A program made the translations under genes and the position numbers. A stretch of DNA of 64,000 nucleotides from Crenalkalicoccus roseus (lineage in GTDB: Bacteria; Pseudomonadota; Alphaproteobacteria; Acetobacterales; Acetobacteraceae). This document shows positions 26,928 through 35,310 of this stretch, in pieces. The notes below the pieces were generated by a model that was given only the letters and a program-made list of their open reading frames with translations, was not told the origin of the DNA and ran no database searches. The stretch spans positions 1-64,000 of the forward strand of contig NZ_SJDM01000018.1 in the NCBI RefSeq assembly GCF_004761865.1. Direction: 5' to 3'. Positions within the stretch are counted from its first letter, which is position 1. Every line of letters begins with the position of its first letter.

Positions 26928-29195
26928 ATGCTCGACAGGACGGTTGATGCTCGGCCACCGACGGACCGCCGGCCGCCTCCGCGCGCCCCGGTGCCGGGAA
27001 GCGCGCCGATCGAGCCGGAGGGGCTGACGGTCACCGCGCTGCTCGCCGCGCTGCGCCGCCGCCGCTGGGTGCTGATCCTCTGCGCCATCCTGTTCCCGCT
27101 CGCGGCCTACATCGCGGCGAAGCAGCTCACGCCGCGCTACACCGCCAACACCACGGTGATGTTCGAGCCGACCGAGTATTCGGTGCGCGAGCTGCAGAGC
27201 ATCCTGCGCGACGAGAACACGACCGATGCCGTGCTCGCGAGCCAGGTGGAGATCATCCGCAGCCTCTCCATCGCGCGCCGCGTGGTGCAGCGGTTCGGCC
27301 TCGAGCAGCGGCCCGAATTCGCCTGGTGGCTGCGCGACGCGCAGCGGGCCGAGGGGGCCTGGTACCGGATGCAGGACGGGCTCAGCCGCTGGCTCGGCTC
27401 CTTCGCGCCCTGGCTGGCCGAGCCGATCGCCCCGCGCCCGCCGGCGCGGGTGCCGCCGCCTGAGGCGGCCGAGATCATGGCGGCGGAGGCCATGATCAAC
27501 GCCCTGCAGGTGCAGGTGGTGCGCAACTCCCGCGTGCTGTCCATCCGCTTCACCTCGGAGGACCGCCACCTCGCGCGCGACGTCGCCAACTACGTGGCCG
27601 AGCTCTACATCGCCGACCAGCTCGAGGGGAAGTTCAACGCCGTCCGCCGCGCCAACGAGTGGCTGGAGGCGCGGGTCGCGCAGCTCCGCCAGGAGGTCGC
27701 CGTCACCGAGCAGCGGATCGCCGAGCTGCGCGCGGCCTCGGGGCTGACGCGCGGCGTCAGCGCCGTGCTGGCGACCGAGCAGATCAGCCGCATCAACGCG
27801 GACCTGCTGGAGGCGCGCAACCAGCTCGCCACCGCCGAGGCGCGGCTTGCCGCGGCACGCGGCGGCGGCGGCGGCGCCGACCTGACCGCGCTCGGCGCGG
27901 CCAACCTGACGGCGCAGCGCACCGCCCGCGACGCCGCCCGCCAGGAGCTGGAGCGCCTGCAGGCGACGCTCGGCGCCAACCATCCGGACGTGCGCGCGGC
28001 GCGCTCCCGCCTCGCCGAGGCCGAGCGGGCCGTGGGCGCCGAGACCACGCGGGTGGTGCAGGCGCTCGACGCCGAGGCGCGAGCGGCGCGGGCGCGGGTG
28101 CGCAGCCTGGAGGAGGCGCTGCGCCTGCAGGAGGACCGGGTCAACACCGGCCAGTCCGCCGAGATCCAGCTCGCCGCGCTGGAGCGGGAGGCGGAGGCCT
28201 CGCGCAGCCTGCTCCGCGCCGTGCTGGAGCGCTCGCAGCAGACCGTCGCCCAGACCGCGATCGAGCGGCCGGACGCCCGCGTGCTCTCCCCCGCTACCAC
28301 GCCGGCGCTGCCGAGCTTCCCCAAGGTCACCACCTTCGTGATGGCCGCCGTGGTGCTCGGCGTGCTGTTCGGCCTGCTGGTCATCTGGTTCCTCGAGCAG
28401 GCGGACAGCACCATCCGCAGCGGCGAGGAGGTGCGCAGCGCCCTCGGCCTGCCCTGCCTCGCCCTGGTGCCGATGCTGAAGCGCGGCCTGCTCGGCCGCC
28501 ACCGCGCCGAGGACTACGTGGTGCGCAAGCCGCTCTCGCCCTTCGCGGAAAGCATGCGCACGCTGCGCGCGGCGCTCTGGCTCGGCGCCGAGCCGCCGCG
28601 GGTGATCGTCATCACCGCCGCCCGCCCGGGCGAGGGCAAGACCACCACCGCCGTCGCCCTCGCCCGCTCCGCGGCGATGAACGGGGAGCGGGTGCTGCTG
28701 ATAGACTGCGACGTGCGCCAGCCCTCGCTCGGCCAGGTGTTCCGCTGCGAGGGCGCGGCGGGCGTGACCGACCTGCTGCTCGGCCAGGCGGTGCTCGAGC
28801 GCATCATCCGCCGCGACCACCTCTCCTCCCTCGACTACATCCCGGCCGGGGCGGCGGAGATCCACTCCCTCGGCCTGTTCATGTCCGAGGCGATGGCGGG
28901 GCTGCTCGATCGGGTGCGCCGGGATTACGACCTGATCGTGCTCGACGCCCCGCCGGCCCTTGCCATGGCCGATGCCCGCGTCGTCGCCCGCCTCGCCGAC
29001 GCCACGCTGCTCTGCGTGAAGTGGCGCGACACGCCGCGCTCGGTGGTGCGCAACTCCCTCGGCCTGCTCGAGGAGGCGCATGCGCGCGTGGTCGGCGCGG
29101 CGCTGACGCAGGTGGATGCCAAGGTGCACGGCCGCTCCGGCTACGCCGACGCGGAAGTCTACCACCCCCGCTACGGCGGCTACTTCCGGGAGTGA
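26928..29195 (+). CDS. Polysaccharide biosynthesis tyrosine autokinase (Wzc-like)
   Basis: 755-residue bacterial tyrosine kinase fused to its Wzz co-polymerase. A first membrane helix (VLILCAILFPLAAYIA) follows the short N-terminal tail. Next come the Wzz domain, a long periplasmic coiled coil (about residues 240-430) and a second membrane helix (FVMAAVVLGVLFGLLVIWF). The cytoplasmic kinase carries Walker A ARPGEGKTT (about 565-573), Walker A' LLIDCDVRQPS and Walker B LIVLDAPP. Four Tyr residues lie in the last 17 residues, the usual autophosphorylation cluster. The ATG at 26928 follows AAGGGAAGAAG. Confidence 0.92.
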   Translation: MLDRTVDARPPTDRRPPPRAPVPGSAPIEPEGLTVTALLAALRRRRWVLILCAILFPLAAYIAAKQLTPRYTANTTVMFEPTEYSVRELQSILRDENTTDAVLASQVEIIRSLSIARRVVQRFGLEQRPEFAWWLRDAQRAEGAWYRMQDGLSRWLGSFAPWLAEPIAPRPPARVPPPEAAEIMAAEAMINALQVQVVRNSRVLSIRFTSEDRHLARDVANYVAELYIADQLEGKFNAVRRANEWLEARVAQLRQEVAVTEQRIAELRAASGLTRGVSAVLATEQISRINADLLEARNQLATAEARLAAARGGGGGADLTALGAANLTAQRTARDAARQELERLQATLGANHPDVRAARSRLAEAERAVGAETTRVVQALDAEARAARARVRSLEEALRLQEDRVNTGQSAEIQLAALEREAEASRSLLRAVLERSQQTVAQTAIERPDARVLSPATTPALPSFPKVTTFVMAAVVLGVLFGLLVIWFLEQADSTIRSGEEVRSALGLPCLALVPMLKRGLLGRHRAEDYVVRKPLSPFAESMRTLRAALWLGAEPPRVIVITAARPGEGKTTTAVALARSAAMNGERVLLIDCDVRQPSLGQVFRCEGAAGVTDLLLGQAVLERIIRRDHLSSLDYIPAGAAEIHSLGLFMSEAMAGLLDRVRRDYDLIVLDAPPALAMADARVVARLADATLLCVKWRDTPRSVVRNSLGLLEEAHARVVGAALTQVDAKVHGRSGYADAEVYHPRYGGYFRE

Positions 29196-29198
29196 TCC

Positions 29199-30194
29199 TT
29201 GGCCCGATACCTGGTCACCGGCGGCGCCGGCTATGTCGGCAGCCACCTCGTGCTCGCCCTGATCGAGCGGGGGGAGGAGGTGGTGGTCCTAGACAACCTG
29301 CGCCAGGGCCATCGCGCCGCCGTGCCTCCCGAAGCCAGGCTCGTGGTCGGCGAGGTCGGCGAGCCCGCGCTGCTGCGGGAGGTGTTCTCCGGCCCGCGCT
29401 TCGACGCGGTGTTCCATTTCGCCGCCCTCTCGCTGGTCGGTGAGAGCATGCGCGAGCCGCTGCGCTACTGCGCCGAGAACGTCGCCAACAGCCTGCGCCT
29501 GGCCGAGGCGGCGGTGCGGGCGGGTTGCCGCAAATTCGTGCTCTCCTCCACCGCCGCGCTGTTCGGCGACCCCGAGCGGGTGCCGATCGATGAGGAGGCC
29601 CGCCTCGCCCCGACCAGCGCCTATGGCGAGAGCAAGCTGATGGTCGAGCGTGGCCTGGAATGGGCCGACCGCGTCCACGGCCTGCGCTCCGCCTGCCTGC
29701 GCTACTTCAACGCCGCCGGCGCCGACCCGGCCGGCCGGATCGGCGAGGACCACGAGCCCGAGACCCACCTCATTCCCCTCGCCATCGGCGCCGCTCTCGG
29801 CACCCGCCCCCCGCTCACCGTCTTCGGCGCCGACTACCCGACCCCGGACGGGACCTGCATCCGCGACTACGTGCATGTCTCCGACCTCGCCGATGCGCAC
29901 ATCCGCGTGCTCAACCTTCTGGAAGAGCGCAGCGTGCGCTACAATCTCGGCAACGGAACGGGATACTCGGTGAGGCAGGTGATCGAGACGGTGGAACGGA
30001 TCGGGGGGCGGCCGGTGCCGCACAGCTACGGCCCCCGGCGCGCCGGCGACCCGGCGGTGCTGGTGGCCTCCAGCGAGCGCATCCGGCGCGAGACCGGCTG
30101 GGCGCCTCGCTTCGGCGCGCTCGACGACATCGTGCGCACCGCCTGGGCGTGGCACGCGGCGCATCCGCGCGGCTTCGCCGACCGTTCAGCCTGA
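29199..30194 (+). CDS. galE: UDP-glucose 4-epimerase
   Basis: 331-residue NAD-dependent SDR epimerase interconverting UDP-glucose and UDP-galactose for polysaccharide precursors. The cofactor motif TGGAGYVGSH lies at residues 7-16. The catalytic residues are Ser in LSSTAALFG and YGESK. The RYFNAAGADP segment is conserved in GalE. The start is TTG at 29199, three bases after the previous stop and preceded by GGGAG. It is probably cotranscribed with the autokinase and supplies the exopolysaccharide route. Confidence 0.92.
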   Translation: MARYLVTGGAGYVGSHLVLALIERGEEVVVLDNLRQGHRAAVPPEARLVVGEVGEPALLREVFSGPRFDAVFHFAALSLVGESMREPLRYCAENVANSLRLAEAAVRAGCRKFVLSSTAALFGDPERVPIDEEARLAPTSAYGESKLMVERGLEWADRVHGLRSACLRYFNAAGADPAGRIGEDHEPETHLIPLAIGAALGTRPPLTVFGADYPTPDGTCIRDYVHVSDLADAHIRVLNLLEERSVRYNLGNGTGYSVRQVIETVERIGGRPVPHSYGPRRAGDPAVLVASSERIRRETGWAPRFGALDDIVRTAWAWHAAHPRGFADRSA

Positions 30195-30200
30195 CCCCCC

Positions 30201-31646
30201 ATGCCCGCGGAGGGCGCGGCCCCGCTGCCGCAGCCGGCGGAGCGGGCGCCCCGGCGCCCCGCCATGCGGACGGCAAGGCGCCTCGGCACCCTCTGCCTGT
30301 CCGCGCTGCTGCTGATCTGGCCCGCCGCCTGGAACGGTTACCCCCTGGTCTTTTCCGATACCGGCACCTATCTGGGCCAGGCGCTGATCGGCTATCTCGG
30401 CTGGGATCGCCCGGCCTTCTACAGCCTGTTCCTGCTGCTCACCCACTGGCGGCTCACCCTCTGGCTGTCCGTGCTGGCACAGGGGCTGATCACCGCCCAT
30501 CTGCTCTCCCTGGTGCTGCGCGCGCACGGGCTGCCGGGCAACCTGCCCCTGCTCCTGGCGGCGGCCGGGCTCGCGGTGCTGAGCGGGCTGCCATGGCTCG
30601 CCGCCCAGCTCATGCCGGACCTGTTCACCGGCCTGCTCGTCCTCGCGCTGTGGCTGCTCGGCTTCCGCGCCGCGGTGCTGAGCACGGGGGAGCGGGTCTG
30701 GGTGCTGCTGCTGGCCAGCGGAGGGGTGGCCGTGCATCTCAGCCACCTGCCGCTGGCCCTCGGCCTCGGCCTGCTGGGCAGCGCGCTGCTCTTCGCCTTT
30801 CGCGGCCGGCGGGAGGCGTATCTCGGCGCGGCGCGCATGCTGGCGCCGCCGCTGCTGGCTTCCCTTGCCATGATGGCGGCGAACGCCGCCGGCCATGGTC
30901 GGCTCGCGGTTTCCCCCTTCGGCTCCGTCTTCATGGCGGCGCGGGTCATCTATGACGGGCCCGGGATGGCGCATCTACGGCGCGCCTGCCCGGAGGCCGG
31001 CTATCGCATCTGCGGCGTGCTCGACCGTCTCGGCCCCTATCACAACGCCTTCCTCTGGTATCCGACGAGCCCCCTGCACAACGAACTCGGCGGGCCGAAG
31101 GCCTGGGCGCCGGAGGCCTCCGCCATCGTGCTCGGCACCCTGCGGGAGGCGCCGGCCGCGATGGGAGCCGCCGCCCTGGCCAACACCCTGCGCCAGCTCG
31201 CCCTGGTCGCCCCCGGCGACGGGCTTGAGCCCTGGCCCGGCGTGCCAGGGCCGGAGCCGCTGATCGCCCGCTTCTTCCCGCAGGAGCGGGAGCGCTTCCT
31301 GGCCTCGCGCCAGCAGCAGGGGCTTCTGCTCGACGACGTCCGGAGTCTGGCGCCGCTGCACCGCCTCCTGGCGCTGGCGGGGCTGCTCGGCGTGGCGCTG
31401 CTCGTGGTCCGCCACCGGCGCACGCTCGGCCTGCCCCGCTTCGCCCTCGCCGCCTTCGTGCTGGCGGCGGCGCTCGGCAACGCCGCGGTGACGGGAGGGC
31501 TCTCCGGCCCCGCGGAACGCTACCAGGCGCGGATCGCCTGGCTGTTCGTGCTGGCGCCCGCCCTGCTCGCGCTGCCGGCGCTGCGGGCGGATCGCCACCG
31601 GAGGGCGGCGCCATCGGGAAGCGCGGACCTGCTCTACAGGCCCTGA
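30201..31646 (+). CDS. Uncharacterised polytopic membrane protein (family member 1)
   Basis: 481-residue protein, not recognised, with about nine to eleven hydrophobic segments. An N-terminal hydrophobic helix precedes a conserved loop NGYPLVFSDTG, then HWRLTLWLSVLAQG, MPDLFTGLLVLAL, HLSHLPLAL, HGRLAVSPFGSVF, ANTLRQLA and NAAVTGGLSGPAERYQARIAWLF. The same blocks occur in the protein at 48049-49410, so the two are paralogues. The first-loop Asp and the polytopic layout recall GT-C glycosyltransferases; with galE and the autokinase upstream this is plausible but unproven. The start may instead be the ATG at 30264. Confidence 0.75.
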   Translation: MPAEGAAPLPQPAERAPRRPAMRTARRLGTLCLSALLLIWPAAWNGYPLVFSDTGTYLGQALIGYLGWDRPAFYSLFLLLTHWRLTLWLSVLAQGLITAHLLSLVLRAHGLPGNLPLLLAAAGLAVLSGLPWLAAQLMPDLFTGLLVLALWLLGFRAAVLSTGERVWVLLLASGGVAVHLSHLPLALGLGLLGSALLFAFRGRREAYLGAARMLAPPLLASLAMMAANAAGHGRLAVSPFGSVFMAARVIYDGPGMAHLRRACPEAGYRICGVLDRLGPYHNAFLWYPTSPLHNELGGPKAWAPEASAIVLGTLREAPAAMGAAALANTLRQLALVAPGDGLEPWPGVPGPEPLIARFFPQERERFLASRQQQGLLLDDVRSLAPLHRLLALAGLLGVALLVVRHRRTLGLPRFALAAFVLAAALGNAAVTGGLSGPAERYQARIAWLFVLAPALLALPALRADRHRRAAPSGSADLLYRP

Positions 31647-31725
31647 GCCGGGGCGCGGGCGGGCTTGCCGGCAGGGCCGCGCGGCGGGACGATGCGCCCC
31701 GCCTTCCACCGGAGAGTGCCAGCCC

Positions 31726-33303
31726 ATGACCCTCGCCTTCACCCCAGGCCCGCACGTCACCCAGCACTGGCACCTGCGCAAGCCCGCGGCGCGGGGGAGG
31801 GGCGGCATGGTGGCCTCGCAGGTCAAGGCGGCGGCGGAAGCCGGGGCGGCGATGCTGGAAGCGGGCGGCACCGCCGCCGATGCCGCCGTCGCCACCGCCT
31901 TCGCCCTCGCTGCGCTGGAGCCCTGGAACAGCGGCCTCGGCGGCATCGGCTTCGCGCAGGTGATGGCGCCCGGCGGCGCGGCCGAGACCTTCGATTTCGG
32001 CCCGGTCGCCCCCGCCGGCCTCGACCCCTCCGCCTTCCCCCTGACCGGGCGGATGAAGCAGGACCTCTTCGCCTGGCCGGAGGTGGAGGGCGACCGCAAC
32101 ATCCACGGGCCGCTCTCCTGCGTCGTCCCCTCCGCGGTGGCGGGCTACGCGCTGCTGCACGAGCGCCACGGCCGACTGCCGATCCGCGACGTGCTCGCCC
32201 CCGCCGTGGCGCTGGCCAGGCGCGGCCTGCCGCAGGACTGGTACACCACGCTGAAGATCGCGACCTCGGCCGCGGTGCTCCGCCTCTACCCGGAATCCGC
32301 GCGCATCTACCTGCCGGACGGGCTGCCGCCGGTGCCGCCCTATCAGGGCAGCCCCGGCTTCTTCACCCTCGGCAACCTGCCGGCGACGCTGGAGCGGCTG
32401 CAGCAGGCCGGGCTCGAGGATTTCTACAGGGGCGAGATCGCGGCGCAGATCGCCGCCGACATGCGGGAGATGGGCGGGGTGCTCTCCGCCGAGGACCTCG
32501 CCCGCTGCCGCGCCCGCGTGCTGCCCGCCCTCGCCGTGCCCTGGCGCGGACGCACGCTGATGCTCGCCAACGGCCTCACCGCCGCACCGACGCTTGCGCA
32601 GGTGCTGCGCGGCATGGAAGGGGCGGAGTTCGGCGCGGCGCCAGATGCCGCCTGGTATGCCCGCCTCGCCCGGGTGATGCGGGAGGCCTACGCCGACCGC
32701 CTCAGGGGCCTTGGCGACGCCGAGCCGCGGGCCGCCGAGTCCTGCACCACCCACCTCACCGTCTGCGACCGGGAGGGGATGATGGTGGCGATGACGACGA
32801 CGCTGCTCTCCTCCATGGGCAGCCGCATGGTGCTGCCGCGCTCGGGCGTGCTGATGAACAACGGGGTGATGTGGTTCGACCCGCAGCCCGGCACGCCGAA
32901 CGCCATCGCCCCCGGCAAGCGGCCGCTGACCAACATGTGCCCGGTGATCGCGGCGCGCGACGGCGCGCCGGAGATCGCCGCCGGCGCCTCCGGCGGGCGG
33001 CGGATCATGGCGAGCGTGTTCCAGCTTCTCTCCTTCGTGGCCGATTTCGGCATGGATCCGGAGGAGGCGGCGCACCACCCGCGCATCGACGTCTCGGGGC
33101 CGGAGGGCGTGACCGCCGACCGGCGCCTGGATGCGGCGACGCTCGCCGCGCTCGAGGCCGAGGCGCCGCTGACGGTGGTGGAGCACGCGGCGATGCCGAT
33201 CAACTTCGCCTGTCCCAACCTGATCCGCCGCGACGCGGAGGGGCGGGTGGTGGGGGTCAGCGACGCCGCCTCGCCCTGGAGCGCGGCGGTGGCGGCGGGC
33301 TGA
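31726..33303 (+). CDS. ggt: Gamma-glutamyltransferase family protein (copy 2)
   Basis: 525-residue N-terminal nucleophile hydrolase, distant from the copy at 8469. Family motifs include LEAGGTAADAAVATAFALAALEP, and the cleavage/nucleophile site SCTTHLTVCD with Thr341. The APGKRPLTNMCPVI and GASGGRRIM motifs are also visible. No signal peptide is seen. It follows the polytopic membrane gene after 79 bases and converges on a polysaccharide deacetylase-like gene. It could cleave gamma-glutamyl amides or act as an acylase; family membership alone does not settle it. Confidence 0.88.
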   Translation: MTLAFTPGPHVTQHWHLRKPAARGRGGMVASQVKAAAEAGAAMLEAGGTAADAAVATAFALAALEPWNSGLGGIGFAQVMAPGGAAETFDFGPVAPAGLDPSAFPLTGRMKQDLFAWPEVEGDRNIHGPLSCVVPSAVAGYALLHERHGRLPIRDVLAPAVALARRGLPQDWYTTLKIATSAAVLRLYPESARIYLPDGLPPVPPYQGSPGFFTLGNLPATLERLQQAGLEDFYRGEIAAQIAADMREMGGVLSAEDLARCRARVLPALAVPWRGRTLMLANGLTAAPTLAQVLRGMEGAEFGAAPDAAWYARLARVMREAYADRLRGLGDAEPRAAESCTTHLTVCDREGMMVAMTTTLLSSMGSRMVLPRSGVLMNNGVMWFDPQPGTPNAIAPGKRPLTNMCPVIAARDGAPEIAAGASGGRRIMASVFQLLSFVADFGMDPEEAAHHPRIDVSGPEGVTADRRLDAATLAALEAEAPLTVVEHAAMPINFACPNLIRRDAEGRVVGVSDAASPWSAAVAAG

Positions 33304-33317
33304 GCCGGCGCCGCGCT

Positions 33318-34220
33318 CTACGCCGCCTCGGCCCCCATCCGGTCGCGGCAGTAGCGCGCCACGTCCTCATGCGTGGCGAACCACACGCCGTCCTGCGCCT
33401 TCATGTGGTGGATCAGCCGCTCCAGCAGCGGCAGGCGGGAGCGGTGGCCGATGATGTGCGGGTGCAGGGTCAGCAGGAACAGCCCACCCTCGGCGAAGGC
33501 GCCGTCGAACTCGGCGCGGAAGATCTCCTCCACCGCCGAGGGCGGCGTATAGGGACGCAGCGCGCTGGCGTAGCGCATGGGGAAGTACACCGCGTCGTCG
33601 CGGATCCATTCCACCGGCAGTTCGACGATGCCGGTGGGCTCGCCGCCGTCGAGCAGCTCATAGGGCTCGTCATCGGCCATGAGGCTGGAATCGTAGAGCA
33701 GCCCCATCTCGCGGAGGATGCCGAGGGTTTCGGTGGAGAAGTCCCAGCTCGCGGTGCGCAGCCCCACGGGCCGGCGGCCCGCCAGCCTCTCCAGCACCTC
33801 GGCCGCGCGCAGGGTCAGTTCGCGCTCCGCGCCGGGCGGCAGGGTGGTGTTGGATTCGTGGATCCAGGAATGCAGGGCGATCTCGTGGCCCTCCGCGGCC
33901 AGGGCGCGCACCTCCTCCGGATGCAGCAGGGCGGAGACGGCTGGGTAGAAGAAGGTGGCGGCGATGCCGTGGCGCGCCAGCAGCGCGCGGATGCGCGGCA
34001 CGCCCCGGCGTGCGCCGTAATGGCCCTGGCTGAGGCGCATTGGGCTTTCGTCGGCATCGCGCAGCGGGATGGTCTCGTGGTCGGCGTCGAAGGAGAGCGC
34101 GACGGCGCAGCGCGCCCCGGCGGGCCAGGCGGGCGGCTTCAGGCTGCGCCCGGCACGGGCGCGGCCGATGATGCGGCGCCAGGTCGCCTCGGGCCATTCC
34201 CAGGGGGCGGCATCGGACAT
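33318..34220 (-). CDS. Polysaccharide deacetylase family protein
   Basis: 300-residue NodB-homology hydrolase. The metal site is suggested by SFDADHET (Asp-containing motif 1) and HEIALHSWIHE (HxxxH motif 2). The FDGAFAEGGLFLLTLHPHIIGHRSRL segment supplies later conserved His residues. It lies nearer to the PuuE-like/allantoinase-type branch than to chitin deacetylases, so the substrate may be a non-sugar amide. No signal peptide is present, suggesting a cytoplasmic enzyme. The ATG at 34220 follows AAGGAG. It converges on the second gamma-glutamyltransferase. Confidence 0.85.
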   Translation of the reverse strand: MSDAAPWEWPEATWRRIIGRARAGRSLKPPAWPAGARCAVALSFDADHETIPLRDADESPMRLSQGHYGARRGVPRIRALLARHGIAATFFYPAVSALLHPEEVRALAAEGHEIALHSWIHESNTTLPPGAERELTLRAAEVLERLAGRRPVGLRTASWDFSTETLGILREMGLLYDSSLMADDEPYELLDGGEPTGIVELPVEWIRDDAVYFPMRYASALRPYTPPSAVEEIFRAEFDGAFAEGGLFLLTLHPHIIGHRSRLPLLERLIHHMKAQDGVWFATHEDVARYCRDRMGAEAA

Positions 34221-34351
34221 CGGCGGCTCCTTCTCCAGTGTGCGCGCGGGCATTGCCGGCAAGCGGATTCCGCATGCTGCGCGCACCGCATGTTGCGGAG
34301 CGCTCCTCTCCTGGTTCAACCTTTCCTCACGGCCTGCCGGAGGAAACGGCG

Positions 34352-35275
34352 ATGCGCGAGAAGGTTGAAAGCCTTGGTTTGGCATTCGCCGTCGGTATCG
34401 CGGGCCTTGTCGCGGGGCTGGTGATCAGCCGCTTCCTTCTCCCGCACGCCTCGTTCCTGCAGGATCCGCCCGCGGCCGCGGCCCAGATCAACCAGGCGGT
34501 CTGGGCCTATCCGATGGATGCGAGCCGGCGGAACATCATCGCAACCGCTGGCGGTTCCGTCTGCGCCGAACCGCCGCCGGACACAGCCAGCACGGTGGCC
34601 GCGCAGCTTTCCGCCCAGCTCGCCGCTCGCCGCGGGAGTGACGCCGAAGGGTCCGGGCAGGTTGCACAGGAGCTCCGTTCCGCCGTCGAGAAGCTCTATG
34701 AGCGTTCGCAGGGCATCCAGGCCCTGCGCGACCTGATGTTCCGCCTCTGCGAGGCCAAGATCAACAACCTGATCAACGAGGAACAGTACCGCTCGATGAC
34801 GCGCCACGTGATCCTGACGCTGAATTTCGTGGTGCCCTTCGAGCAGTGCGCCGGCCTCGTGCGGACGGCGACCTCGCTGAGCCAGGGCGCCGGCGCGAGC
34901 ACCAGCCTCGCGCCGTTCTTCACGGGATGCTTCGAGCAGGTCAGCACCTATGCCAGGGCGATGAGCGAAAGGCTGAACCTGGAGAACGACGCGGTGGTGC
35001 GCGTCATATCCCTGGAGAACGAGATCGGCGAATACCAGGCGGCGCTACACTGGTTCATCGAATCGGGCCTGTCGTGGCACCCCAGCGTCCTGCCGGGTGC
35101 CTACCACAGGCGCCTCGCGGCCGATGAGGCCGCCAACCGGATCGTGGGTGGCCGCTACGAGGGCCTTCCCGACCCCTTGGGCTGGCAGGAGCGGTTCTGG
35201 CAGCGCGAATTGCGGCAGAACGAGGCGCTGCGGTTGCGCTTCGGGGTCACCATCGTTACCCACCAGGGCAACTGA
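34352..35275 (+). CDS. Membrane-anchored hypothetical protein
   Basis: 307-residue protein, not recognised. One N-terminal membrane anchor (about residues 8-28) is followed by a soluble, probably periplasmic, helical part. The segment SQGIQALRDLMFRLCEAKINNLI near residues 120-145 looks like a conserved core. The ATG at 34352 follows CCGGAGG. GC content and codon choice (GTTGAAAGCCTTGGTTTGGC at the start) look less GC-extreme than the neighbours, hinting at later acquisition. Its neighbours, a deacetylase and an amidase, give no clear clue. Confidence 0.7.
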   Translation: MREKVESLGLAFAVGIAGLVAGLVISRFLLPHASFLQDPPAAAAQINQAVWAYPMDASRRNIIATAGGSVCAEPPPDTASTVAAQLSAQLAARRGSDAEGSGQVAQELRSAVEKLYERSQGIQALRDLMFRLCEAKINNLINEEQYRSMTRHVILTLNFVVPFEQCAGLVRTATSLSQGAGASTSLAPFFTGCFEQVSTYARAMSERLNLENDAVVRVISLENEIGEYQAALHWFIESGLSWHPSVLPGAYHRRLAADEAANRIVGGRYEGLPDPLGWQERFWQRELRQNEALRLRFGVTIVTHQGN

Positions 35276-35310
35276 CGGACGCGTTTCCTTCCTTTCTCAA
35301 GAACCATCCG

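Noticed and set aside
26538-29246. Open minus-strand frame of 902 codons opposite the tyrosine autokinase
   Set aside because: It is antisense to a well-supported gene and is Arg/His/Gly/Ala-rich in the way typical of shadow frames.
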